A stretch of DNA of 64,000 nucleotides from Candidatus Tectimicrobiota bacterium. Its GTDB lineage: Bacteria > Tectomicrobia > Entotheonellia > Entotheonellales > Entotheonellaceae. The stretch is from contig BPKO01000006.1 of the NCBI GenBank assembly GCA_026005175.1, positions 1-64,000 of the forward strand. Direction: 5' to 3'. Numbering within the stretch: the first letter of the stretch is position 1; each line of letters begins with the position of its first letter. The notes under the pieces were generated by a model. The model did no database searches and was not told where the DNA came from. It saw only the letters and a list, made by a program, of their open reading frames with translations. Positions 7,853-14,958 of the stretch are shown piece by piece. Made by a program: the position numbers and the translations under genes.

Positions 7853-9364
7853 ATGGAAACGTTCAGCGGGCTGCTGCAGGGCTTCCAGGTGGCCTTGGAG
7901 CCCGTCAACCTGGCAGTGGCCTTTCTAGGGGTGGTGCTGGGGCTGGTGATCGGCATCCTGCCCGGGCTGGGGGGCACCAGCGGCGTGGCGATTCTCTTGC
8001 CGCTGACGGTCTTCATTGCCCCCACCTCGGGCATCATTTTCCTGGCCAGCATTTACTGGGGAGCGCTCTTTGGCGGGGTAATCACCTCGATTCTTTTTAA
8101 CATCCCCGGCGAGCCCTGGTCGGTGGCCCTGCTTTTTGACGGCTACCCCTTGGCGCGCAAGGGCCGGGCCGGCCTGGCCCTCACCGCCGCCTTTCTAGCC
8201 TCGATTTTCGGGGCCCTGGTGGCGGTGGCCATCTTCAGCTTCCTCATGAAGCCGCTGGCCGAGTTCTCGCTCAAGTTCGGGCCGCCGGAGATGTTTGCCA
8301 TCATGCTCATGGCCTTTGCCACGTTTGTCGGCCTGGGCGGCGCCGCGCCGCTCAAAACGGTGATCATGCTTGTCACCGGCTTGCTGCTGGCCATGGTGGG
8401 GCTGGACGTGGTCACCGGCATGCCGCGCTTTACGTTTGGCACCATCACCCTGCTCAACGGCTTTCACTTCGTGCCGATTACCATTGGGCTTTACGGTCTG
8501 GGAGAGATCCTGGCGAGCGCCGAGGAGGGGGTGGCCAAGCTGGTGGGGCTGCAAGGGCGGGTGGGATGGCGTGACTTGCGGGAGACGCTGCGGGAGCTCA
8601 AGGCGCGCTTTCTGACGCTGCTGGGCAGCACCGTGTTGGGCTTCTGGGTGGGCATTCTCCCCGGCACGGGCGCCACCCCGGCTTCGTTTCTGGGCTACGG
8701 CATTGCCCGCCAGTACTCCAAAGAGCGCGAGGCCTTTGGCAGCGGCAAGCTCGAAGGGGTAATCGCGCCGCAGGCGGCGGCGCAGGCGGCCGGCATCGGG
8801 GCGCTTTTGCCGATGATCACCCTGGGCATTCCCGGCTCGCCCACCGCGGCGGTGCTGCTGGCCGGGCTCTTCACCTGGGGCTTGCTGCCCGGGCCGCAGC
8901 TCTTCGTGGAAAAGCCCGACTTTGTCTGGGGGCTGGTGGCCAGCATGTACCTGGGCAACTTCATGGCCCTGCTTATCTGCCTGCTGGCGGTGCCGCTGCT
9001 GGCGGCCATCATGCGCACCCCTTACGCCATCCTTACCCCGTTCATCGTCCTTATCAGCCTGGTGGGCTCGTACGTCATCCAGAACAGCCTTTTTGACGTC
9101 TGGCTGACGCTGCTGTTTGGCCTGGTGGGCTACGTGCTCAAGAAGCTGCGGTACCCGCTGGCGCCGCTGGTGGTGGCGCTGGTGCTGGGCGACTTGGCGG
9201 AGCGCTCGCTGCGCCAGAGCCTAATCATGGCCGACGGCTCGCCGGCGATTTTCTTCACCCGGCCTCTGTCGGCGCTGTTCATGGCCCTGGCGTTTCTCCT
9301 CTTTCTCTGGCCCTTGCTGCGCCCCGCCCTGGCGCGCTTGGCGCCGCGGCCGCTTGAGCTCTAG
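7853..9364 (+). CDS. tctA: Tripartite tricarboxylate transporter large permease subunit
   Basis: A 503-residue polytopic membrane protein with about 11-12 spans. It shows the duplicated TctA signature: GILPGLGGTSGVAILLPL near residue 32 and GILPGTGATPASFLGYG near residue 267. It imports the substrate bound by TctC using an ion gradient. GGAGG lies 6 bp before the ATG. The frame is intact. It ends just before the convergent gene at 9377. Confidence 0.93.
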   Translation: METFSGLLQGFQVALEPVNLAVAFLGVVLGLVIGILPGLGGTSGVAILLPLTVFIAPTSGIIFLASIYWGALFGGVITSILFNIPGEPWSVALLFDGYPLARKGRAGLALTAAFLASIFGALVAVAIFSFLMKPLAEFSLKFGPPEMFAIMLMAFATFVGLGGAAPLKTVIMLVTGLLLAMVGLDVVTGMPRFTFGTITLLNGFHFVPITIGLYGLGEILASAEEGVAKLVGLQGRVGWRDLRETLRELKARFLTLLGSTVLGFWVGILPGTGATPASFLGYGIARQYSKEREAFGSGKLEGVIAPQAAAQAAGIGALLPMITLGIPGSPTAAVLLAGLFTWGLLPGPQLFVEKPDFVWGLVASMYLGNFMALLICLLAVPLLAAIMRTPYAILTPFIVLISLVGSYVIQNSLFDVWLTLLFGLVGYVLKKLRYPLAPLVVALVLGDLAERSLRQSLIMADGSPAIFFTRPLSALFMALAFLLFLWPLLRPALARLAPRPLEL

Positions 9365-9376
9365 TCTCTCGTAAGC

Positions 9377-10308
9377 CTAGGGGACACAGGCGGGCTGGCT
9401 TGCCCAGTCGGGGGCAAAGGCGAAGTGAAGAATGGCGCCGGTGGGCCGCAGCGCCTCAATGTAGCGCTGCAAGCGCTCGGGGGTGATGGCGCCCGCTTCC
9501 TGCAAGCCCGTGGCTGGCGCGACTCGCGTGCGGCCAGGCGGGTGTACACCTCGGCGAACTTGGCGGCAAAGGGCGCTTCGGCAGGGCCGCGGTAGTGCTC
9601 GGCCACAAAGCGCGCTGCCTGCGCCGCATCCAGGGTGTAGGTCCAGATGCCGGCAGCCACGGCGATTTTGGCCTGTGACTGCGGCGCCAGGGCCTGCAGC
9701 TGGGAGGTGGCCAGCAAGTCTTCGTGGCTGGGCAGGGACAGCAGGGCGTTGAGCCAGGGCGGCGGGTGCACGCTCGGGCCCTGCTGCCGCGGCTGCAAGT
9801 GCACGTGGTAGAGCACCACGTGCAGCGGCGTCGCAGCCGGCTCGCGGGCGGTGGCCATCAAAGTGCGCAGCAGCTGCCGCTTCAGGGACTCTTCGGCCGC
9901 CGAGTAAGTGGGATTGGTCTCCAGCGGCGCCAGGAAAGCCTCCAGGGCGGCGGCGTCGCCGCCTTTGATGGCGTGCAGCCACTCGAGCAGCGAAGCCAGG
10001 GCATCCCAGGCGGGCAGGGCGGCGTCGCCGCTTTCCATCAGGCCGAGGTTGATCCACACCCGGTCGCCAAAAATGCCCCGGAAGTTGGCCCAGATGTCTT
10101 CGGGCACCTCGGGGTCCACCAGGGAGCGCTTGGCGTAGGCGATAAGATGGCGCTCGCCTTCTTCCGGCGTGCACAGGTAAAGGGCCCCGATGCCTGGGTC
10201 AAACGCCGGGGGAACGGGGCAGGTGGCCGAAGGCGGGGGTGAAGCCCGCAGGCTGGTGCTCCAGAAGATCCCGACGAGGATCGCGAGGGCGAGGCGCTTT
10301 CCGCACAC
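9377..10308 (-). CDS. Secreted protein of unknown function (one frameshift)
   Basis: I do not recognise this family. The start is GTG 10308 with AAAGGAGA upstream. The N-terminus is a clear signal peptide (VCGKRLALAILVGIFWSTSLRAS). The mature part is mostly helical and includes CPVPPAFDPGIGALYLCTPEEG, a possible disulfide pair, and a tetratricopeptide-like helical region. Near 9505 the family-like sequence moves to another frame and ends QPACVP-stop at 9377. It has no operon partners: tctA converges from the left and vapBC diverges on the right. Confidence 0.6.
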
Positions 10309-10451
10309 AACGGCTCTCCTTTGGCCGGCATTTCCCTCGCAGGGAAAAAAGCCTGCACGTATTATACCTCTCTTGAAAGCCCCGATCACCGTCCCGAGGC
10401 GCCCGGCTCCGAAAAACGGCGGTCCAGAACCCCGGCGCCCCGGGCGGCCAC

Positions 10452-10511
10452 TTGACACCCGCAAGACCGCTTCGTACTTTTTGCCAGGTAAGAATTTTTG
10501 AGAACCTTACC
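10452..10511 (+). promoter_or_regulatory. vapBC promoter and operator-like palindrome
   Basis: TTGACA (10452-10457), a 17 bp spacer and TACTTT (10475-10480) form a good promoter. Just downstream, GGTAAG (10487-10492) and CTTACC (10506-10511) form an inverted repeat spanning the expected transcript start. Type II antitoxins usually repress their own operon through such a site. Confidence 0.6.
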
Positions 10512-10527
10512 AAAGGGGAAGACCGCG

Positions 10528-10806
10528 ATGAAGGCCACCCTGACCAGCAAGGGCCAGGTGACGATCCCCAAAAAGGTTCGGGACAGACTCGGCCTGCGGC
10601 CGGGCGACGAGCTGGAGTTTGTCTTCGAAGGCGACCGGGTCCAGATCCGGCCGCTCCGCCGGTACCGGGCGGCGGACCTCCCTGGCCTCTTGCGCGGAAG
10701 CCGCCTCCCCTTTGCCGGGCATGAAGCCGAGGCGGAAGCCCTGGCCCGCGCCCTGGCCGAAAAGGACCGGCGGATCATCGAAACGATACCGGAGCCCTCT
10801 GGATGA
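10528..10806 (+). CDS. vapB: AbrB/MazE-fold antitoxin (VapB type)
   Basis: 92 residues beginning MKATLTSKGQVTIPKKVRDRLGL, the SpoVT-AbrB swapped-hairpin DNA-binding domain (residues 1-45). An acidic, helical C-terminal tail should wrap the toxin. The start at ATG 10528 follows AAAGGGGAAGA. It overlaps vapC by 4 nt (ATGA). Likely role: neutralises the adjacent PIN ribonuclease and represses the operon. Confidence 0.88.
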   Translation: MKATLTSKGQVTIPKKVRDRLGLRPGDELEFVFEGDRVQIRPLRRYRAADLPGLLRGSRLPFAGHEAEAEALARALAEKDRRIIETIPEPSG

Positions 10807-11201
10807 AGTTCTGGGTCGATACCAACGTGCTCGTGCGCCTTGTCACAAAGGAACCGGCGGCGTCTTTCCGCCGCGCCCTGGCCCTGGTGGAGGAGGCGGA
10901 AGCGGGACGCCTGTCCCTGGCCGTGCATCCCCTCCACGTGGCGGAGGCCACGTACGTCTTGCGAGCCCTCTATGGCTATTGCCGGGAAGCCATCCGGGAC
11001 GACTTGGGCGTCGTCCTCCGGCTTCGCGCCTTGAAAGTTTACGATGAGGGCCGGGTGAGACGGGCTCTGGAGTGGATGGCTGCCCGGAACGTCGACTTCG
11101 ACGACGCCTACCTGGCCCTCTGGGCTTCAGACCGTGGCGAGGGCGTGGCGTCTTTTGACCGGGATTTTGCCCGATTACCGGTGCAGTGGCGAGAGCCTTA
11201 A
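10803..11201 (+). CDS. vapC: PIN-domain ribonuclease toxin (VapC type)
   Basis: 132 residues with PIN acidic residues in order: D6 in WVDTNVLVRL, E in HVAEATYVL, and the D-x-D-D cluster in NVDFDDAYLALWA, then SFDRDFARL near the C-terminus. Such toxins cleave RNA, often initiator tRNA or rRNA. It is translationally coupled to vapB. The frame is intact. Confidence 0.9.
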   Translation: MKFWVDTNVLVRLVTKEPAASFRRALALVEEAEAGRLSLAVHPLHVAEATYVLRALYGYCREAIRDDLGVVLRLRALKVYDEGRVRRALEWMAARNVDFDDAYLALWASDRGEGVASFDRDFARLPVQWREP

Positions 11202-11272
11202 CGTGCCAGACCTTGCACCGCCAGCGGCGCGCGGGCGCCAAGGGCCTTTTTCCCTCGCAGAGGAGCCAAGCC

Positions 11273-11914
11273 ATGACGCCAGCTTGTCCCGGGGCGGCAG
11301 ACCGCCTGTCCCAGCTGCTGGCCACTTTGCCCCGCTACTGCCCGGCGGAGCAGCGCTTCGCCTTGCAGCTCTACCGCCGGCTGGCCACCGGAGAGCCGGT
11401 GCCCCGCGCCGCCCTAGCAGCCGAAGAGGCCCTCTGGCAGCGCTTTGCCGGCCGCCTGCGCGATGACGCCGCGGGACGGGTGGTGGCCTTTGGCGGCCTG
11501 TCGCTGCTGCCCACGGCGCACCGCATGGAGGTCGCCGGCCGCCTGCTGTACGCCTGGTGCGCCTGGGATACCCTGTTCCTGCCGGCGCTGCTGCAGCAGC
11601 CGGCCCGGGTCACTTCGTCTTGCGCCGTGACCGCCACCCCCGTGTGCCTGGAAGTGACGCCGCAGCGCCTTGCCCGCTGCCAGCCCGCCAGCGCCGTGGT
11701 GTCGTTTGTGGTGCCTGCCGCCTGGGAGGGCGACGTGGTGGCCGCTTTTTGCTGCCACGTGCGCTTCTTCCGCGACCTGGCCACCGGCCGGCAGGGGCTG
11801 GCGTCACACCCTGAAGCCTGGCTGCTGCCGGTGGCCGAGGCCTTTGCCCTTGGCCAGCGCAAAGTCGCCTTGCAGTTTGACGCCGTGGCGCTTGGGCAAT
11901 GCGAGGCATGCTGA
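11273..11914 (+). CDS. merB: Alkylmercury (organomercurial) lyase
   Basis: MerB splits the carbon-mercury bond of organomercurials and hands Hg(II) to MerA or a thiol carrier. This 213-residue protein has the catalytic residues at classical positions: C96 and D99 in YAWCAWDT, structural C117 in TSSCAVT, and the second catalytic Cys within FCCH at residues 160-161. The start at ATG 11273 follows AGAGGAGCC; codons upstream are open but the length from this start matches the family. Its end overlaps merR by 7 nt. Broad-spectrum (organomercurial) resistance is implied. Confidence 0.95.
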   Translation: MTPACPGAADRLSQLLATLPRYCPAEQRFALQLYRRLATGEPVPRAALAAEEALWQRFAGRLRDDAAGRVVAFGGLSLLPTAHRMEVAGRLLYAWCAWDTLFLPALLQQPARVTSSCAVTATPVCLEVTPQRLARCQPASAVVSFVVPAAWEGDVVAAFCCHVRFFRDLATGRQGLASHPEAWLLPVAEAFALGQRKVALQFDAVALGQCEAC

Positions 11915-12315
11915 AAATCGGCCAGCTCGCCGCCCGCTCGGGGCTGAGCCGCGACGCCATTCGCTTTTACGAACGCGAGGGGCTGCTGCCCCGGGCGCCC
12001 CGCACCCCGAGCGGCTACCGCCTCTACGCCCCGGAAACCCTGACGCGCCTGCAGTTCATTAAGCGCGCCCAGGCCCTGGGCTTTTCGCTTGCCGAGATCC
12101 GGGAGCTGCTTGCCGGCTACCAGGACCCCGAGGAGTGCCGGCGCGTCAAGGCGCTGCTGGAGCAGAAAATCGCCGAGCTCGACCGCAAGCTGCACGACAT
12201 GCAAGCCCTGCGTGCCGTGCTCGCCCGCTACCACGAGGCCTGCTGCCAGGCCCTGGCCACCCCCCAGCCGCCCCAGCCCTGCCCAGTGCTGCAGCTCATC
12301 CACGATGCCCCTTGA
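11908..12315 (+). CDS. merR: Mercury-responsive MerR regulator
   Basis: 135 residues. The N-terminal winged helix (LKIGQLAARSGLSRDAIRFYERE) is followed by the long dimerisation helix. The three Hg-binding cysteines of MerR are in place: C in DPEECRRVK, the EACC pair and QPCPVLQ. It should repress the mer promoter without Hg(II) and untwist the 20 bp spacer when Hg(II) binds. The start is ATG 11908 inside the end of merB, so merB and merR are co-translated. Its TGA stop lies within the -35 box of the downstream promoter. Confidence 0.93.
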   Translation: MLKIGQLAARSGLSRDAIRFYEREGLLPRAPRTPSGYRLYAPETLTRLQFIKRAQALGFSLAEIRELLAGYQDPEECRRVKALLEQKIAELDRKLHDMQALRAVLARYHEACCQALATPQPPQPCPVLQLIHDAP

Positions 12316-12343
12316 CCCTAGAGTCGACTCCAGGGTGTAGCAT
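12312..12343 (+). promoter_or_regulatory. MerR-type mer promoter/operator with 20 bp spacer
   Basis: The -35 TTGACC (12312-12317) and -10 TAGCAT (12338-12343) are 20 bp apart, the over-long spacing typical of MerR-activated promoters. Between them lies the dyad ACCCTAGAGT / ACTCCAGGGT (12316-12336), nearly perfect. The merR stop codon (12313-12315) overlaps the -35, so merR reads straight into its own target promoter. Confidence 0.85.
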
Positions 12344-12376
12344 AAAAGCGAACCCTTACGACTTGGGAGGAAGCCC

Positions 12377-12709
12377 ATGGCACGACGGCACTGGTACGGC
12401 AAGGAGGGGCTGCTCGGCCTGGGGGCGGCGCTGGCCGCCTCCACGTGCTGCCTGCTGCCCCTGGCGGTGGTGTTCCTGGGGCTGGGCAGCGGCGCCTTCA
12501 TGATGACCACCATGCGCTGGCGCCCGGTACTCCTGCCCCTGGGGCTGTTGGGGCTGGCGGCGGCTTATTACCTGCACTTCCGCGAGCGGCGCCGCTGCCG
12601 CACCCAGGGCTGCGCCATGGCCGGCAAGACCTTCAACACGGTGATGCTGGCGCTGGCCACGCTGATCATGCTTGGCGTGATCTGGGCTGACTTTTTTGCC
12701 GCCCGCTAA
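12377..12709 (+). CDS. merT: Mercuric transport protein MerT
   Basis: 110 residues with three membrane spans. The first span carries the Hg-relay pair in AASTCCLLPLAV. The cytoplasmic loop has RRRCRTQGCAMAGKTF with the second cysteine pair, and the third span is MLALATLIMLGVIWADF. It takes Hg(II) from a periplasmic carrier and passes it inward toward MerA. GGGAGGAAG precedes the ATG and it is the first gene after the mer promoter. The frame is intact. Confidence 0.92.
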   Translation: MARRHWYGKEGLLGLGAALAASTCCLLPLAVVFLGLGSGAFMMTTMRWRPVLLPLGLLGLAAAYYLHFRERRRCRTQGCAMAGKTFNTVMLALATLIMLGVIWADFFAAR

Positions 12710-12720
12710 AGGAGAAGCGT

Positions 12721-12972
12721 ATGCACCCGGAAGTGGTGGTCTACACGGCAGCCTCGTGAGGGGCCTGCCAGCACGTGAAAGAGTTTCTTTCCGCACACGG
12801 TATTGCCTTTACCCCGCGCGACGTGACCCGGGATCCTGCCGCCCGGCAGGCGCTGCTGGCCCTCACCGGACAGTCGGCCACGCCGGTGGTGGTGGTGGGA
12901 AACGAAGTGGTGGTGGGCTTCGACCGCGGCCGGCTGCAGCGCCTGCTGCGCCTGCACCAGGAGGCTCGCTGA
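12721..12972 (+). CDS. Selenocysteine-containing glutaredoxin-like protein in the mer operon
   Basis: An 83-residue glutaredoxin/NrdH-like fold. The frame reads MHPEVVVYTAAS, TGA (12757-12759), GACQHVKEFLSAHGI, so the active site is U13-G-A-C16 where homologues have CxxC. The remainder is standard: FTPRDVTRDPAARQALLAL, then SATPVVVVGNEVVVGFD with the cis-Pro and the GFD end motif. GGAGAAG precedes the ATG 11 bp after merT, and its stop overlaps the next start (TGATG). A hairpin at 12777-12791 is a candidate SECIS. It probably reduces or carries mercury or mercury-modified thiols in the cytoplasm. Read without recoding it would be a 12-residue peptide, which is implausible in an intact operon. 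Confidence 0.85.
12777..12791 (+). promoter_or_regulatory. Candidate SECIS hairpin of the mer glutaredoxin
   Basis: GAAAGA (12777-12782), loop GTT, TCTTTC (12786-12791). The loop starts 24 nt after the TGA and begins with G, matching the position and loop rule at the other three genes. Confidence 0.55.
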
Positions 12973-13262
12973 TGCGGCTCCTTTGTCCCGGCTGCGGCCA
13001 GGCGCGCGAGCTTGGCCCCGAGGTGCGCCTCGGCGACGAGCTTACCTGCGAGGCCTGCGCCGGCGTGCTGCTGCAGGTAGTCGAAGAAAACGGCGTCTTG
13101 AGCCTGCGCGAGGTGCCGCAGGCTTCCTGCCCGCAGTGCGAAACGCGCCTGCGCCTGCCCGCGGGCGTGCAACCCGGCGACACCCTGGTGCACTGCGGCC
13201 GGCGCCTGGTGGTGACGTACGCCTTTGGCGCTTACGCCCTCGAGCCGCCAGGGCGCTTCTAA
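12972..13262 (+). CDS. Small zinc-ribbon protein of the mer operon
   Basis: 96 residues with three cysteine pairs: CPGCGQ at the N-terminus, TCEAC near residue 28 and SCPQCET near residue 56, plus a lone HCGRR near residue 76. The layout suggests two zinc-ribbon or rubredoxin-like knuckles. It is coupled to the Sec-glutaredoxin gene (start overlaps its stop). I do not recognise a named family. A role in metal (mercury or zinc) binding is inferred from cysteine content and context only. Confidence 0.75.
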   Translation: MRLLCPGCGQARELGPEVRLGDELTCEACAGVLLQVVEENGVLSLREVPQASCPQCETRLRLPAGVQPGDTLVHCGRRLVVTYAFGAYALEPPGRF

Positions 13263-13298
13263 AGGGGTCTAGCGCCCTCCTCGTCAAGGAGACACGCC

Positions 13299-13655
13299 AT
13301 GCAACGCCAAGCACGAATAGCCGCAGTCCTGCTCTTGCTGCTGGTGCTGCTGGCGGGCTGCGGCACCTCGGAGGCGCCGGGCAACGGCGCTTCGCCGTCG
13401 GCTGGAGCGGCCCCGACGTCCTCCCCCGCGTCCCTGCAGCGCCTCACCCTGCGCATTACCGGCATGTCGTGAGGCTCCTGAGCGCTCATCGTGCAACTGG
13501 CCTTGGCAAGGCTGGAAGGCGTTTACGAGGCAAAAGTGAGCTTTGGCGAGCAGCGCGCCTGGGTGCAGTACGACCCGCAGAAGGTAACGGCAGCGCAGAT
13601 GATAGAGGCGGTGCAGCGCGCTGGCTTTGGCGCCGAAGTCCTGGCAAGCGATTAG
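13299..13655 (+). CDS. MerP-like HMA lipoprotein with double selenocysteine (UxxU)
   Basis: 118 codons. A lipoprotein signal peptide (residues 1-20, lipobox LAG-C21) leads to a low-complexity linker and an HMA ferredoxin-like domain (residues 48-118). The metal motif reads GMS-TGA-GS-TGA-AL (TGA at 13470-13472 and 13479-13481) where MerP and CopZ-type domains have GMTCxxC. After both TGAs the domain continues perfectly: LALARLEGVYEAKVSFGE, VQYDPQKVTAAQMIEAVQRA, GFGAEVL. The start at ATG 13299 follows AAGGAGA. It should sit on the outer face of the inner membrane, or in the periplasm, as the Hg(II) collector feeding MerT, using two selenols. A hairpin follows at 13497-13515. No other MerP is present in the operon, which supports the role. 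Confidence 0.83.
13497..13515 (+). promoter_or_regulatory. Candidate SECIS hairpin of the HMA selenoprotein
   Basis: CTGGCCTT (13497-13504) pairs with AAGGCTGG (13508-13515) with two G-U pairs, loop GGC. The loop begins 24 nt after the second TGA and 33 nt after the first, so one hairpin could serve both codons. Confidence 0.6.
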
Positions 13656-13670
13656 CAGGGGAGAGCAGCC

Positions 13671-14282
13671 ATGGCCCCGCTCTGGCGGCGCCAGGCGGCA
13701 GCGCCGGCCGATGCCGCCCTCATGCAACGGGTGGTGGCCGGCGACGCCGAAGCCTTTGCGCAGCTGGTGCGCCGCTACGAGCATCCCCTTTACAACTACC
13801 TGCGGCGCATGGTCCAAGACGAGGCGCTGGCCGCCGACTTGCTGCAGGAGACCTGGCTGCGCCTTTTCCAGCACGCCCACCGCTACGATCCTGCCCGCCC
13901 GCTGAGCACCTGGCTGTTTGCCATTGCCTACCACAGCTGCCTCGACGCCCTGCGCCAGCGGCAGCGCCGCCAGGTCGTAACGTCCGCCGCTGCCGCCCCT
14001 GGCCCCGCCGATCCCCAGCGGGCGCTGCTCGCCCAGGAAGCGCAGGCGGCGGTGCGGGCCGCGGTGGCCAGCCTGCCGCCAGCGCAGCGGGCGGTGCTGC
14101 TCCTGCGCCACTACCACGGCCTGTCGTACCAGGAAATCGCTGCCGTGGTGCAGTGCCCGGTGGGCACGGTGAAGTCGCGCCTGCACCACGCCCTGCGCCA
14201 CTTGCAGCAGACGCTGGCGGCCTGGGGCGTGGTGGAAAACGCCGCCACCGACAGGCTCGTGGAGAAAACCCGCGGCGAGTGA
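13671..14282 (+). CDS. ECF-family RNA polymerase sigma factor
   Basis: 203 residues. Region 2 is at about residues 20-95 (ALMQRVVAGDAEAFAQLVRRY, LQETWLRLFQHAHRYDP, LSTWLFAIAYHSCLDALRQR). Region 4 is at about 125-180 (LPPAQRAVLLLRHYHGLSYQEIA, VGTVKSRLHHALRHL). The start is ATG 13671 after GGGGAGAGCAGCC. It lies inside the mercury operon, 16 bp after the Sec-HMA gene, and its likely anti-sigma partner is at 14959-15771. It probably directs a stress regulon linked to metal exposure; the target promoters were not identified. Confidence 0.88.
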   Translation: MAPLWRRQAAAPADAALMQRVVAGDAEAFAQLVRRYEHPLYNYLRRMVQDEALAADLLQETWLRLFQHAHRYDPARPLSTWLFAIAYHSCLDALRQRQRRQVVTSAAAAPGPADPQRALLAQEAQAAVRAAVASLPPAQRAVLLLRHYHGLSYQEIAAVVQCPVGTVKSRLHHALRHLQQTLAAWGVVENAATDRLVEKTRGE

Positions 14283-14339
14283 ACCTAACCGCCTCCGGCG
14301 GCGTATTACCCGTGTGAGAACTTAAGAAGGAGACCCCTG

Positions 14340-14642
14340 ATGGCCACCCCCCCGATAGCCCGACGGCGCTGGCGCGCCACTCTGAGCGTGGTCGTTGCTT
14401 TGCTGACTTGTCCCTGCCACTTGCCGCTGTGGCTCGCGCTCCTGGCGGGCACGGCGGCAGGCGGCTGGCTTAGCCACCACCTGTGGCTGGTGCTGCCGGC
14501 CATGGGAGGTCTTTTCGCGGGGGCGCTGTGGGTTGCCGCCCGTGCCCTGGCCGGCGGTGAGGCGGCGTGCTGTACGGCGGCGCCAGAGCAGGCGGAGAAA
14601 GGTGCGCCCTCCGCCGACGCCGTCGCGGAGAAGCGGCCATGA
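14340..14642 (+). CDS. merE: MerE-like mercury transporter
   Basis: 100 residues with the MerE hallmark TCPCHLPLWLALLAGTAAGG in the first span and a second span LWLVLPAMGGLFAGALWV. MerE carries inorganic and methylmercury across the inner membrane. The C-terminal tail adds CC near residue 77. AGAAGGAGA precedes the ATG. It overlaps the next gene by 4 nt (ATGA). Confidence 0.85.
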   Translation: MATPPIARRRWRATLSVVVALLTCPCHLPLWLALLAGTAAGGWLSHHLWLVLPAMGGLFAGALWVAARALAGGEAACCTAAPEQAEKGAPSADAVAEKRP

Positions 14643-14944
14643 GCGGGCGCTGGTGGAGCGCAGGGTCGGTGCTGGCAGCGCTGGGCGTGGCGGTGTGCTG
14701 CCTGGGGCCGCTGCTGTTTGCGGCGCTGGGGCTGAGCACGCTGACCAGCCTGTGGCTCCTGCGCCACCTGGTGCCGTACCGCAACGTCTTTCTGGCCCTC
14801 ACGTTTTTCTTCCTCGGCCTGGCGTTTTATGCCACTTACCGCCGTGGCCGGCGGGCCCGCTGGCCCGAACAGGCGGTGCTGTGGGGGGCGACGGCCTTGG
14901 CCTTGGGGCTGGTGGGCTACAGCCTGGCCGTGGAAGGGTTTTGA
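14639..14944 (+). CDS. MerT/MerC-like membrane protein
   Basis: 101 residues with three predicted spans. The first holds a vicinal pair (LGVAVCCLGPLLFAALG) like MerT, followed by FLALTFFFLGLAFYATYRR. Unlike MerT it lacks the cytoplasmic cysteine pair. It is the second MerT-like protein in the operon and is translationally coupled to merE. An Hg(II) import role is inferred. Confidence 0.75.
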   Translation: MSGRWWSAGSVLAALGVAVCCLGPLLFAALGLSTLTSLWLLRHLVPYRNVFLALTFFFLGLAFYATYRRGRRARWPEQAVLWGATALALGLVGYSLAVEGF

Positions 14945-14958
14945 GAAGGAGAGGGGCG

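Noticed and set aside
9361-10464. Long open frames on both strands over 9.4-10.4 kb
   Set aside because: High GC makes long antisense frames everywhere. Only the minus-strand frame has a ribosome site, a signal peptide and a sensible protein; the plus-strand one does not.
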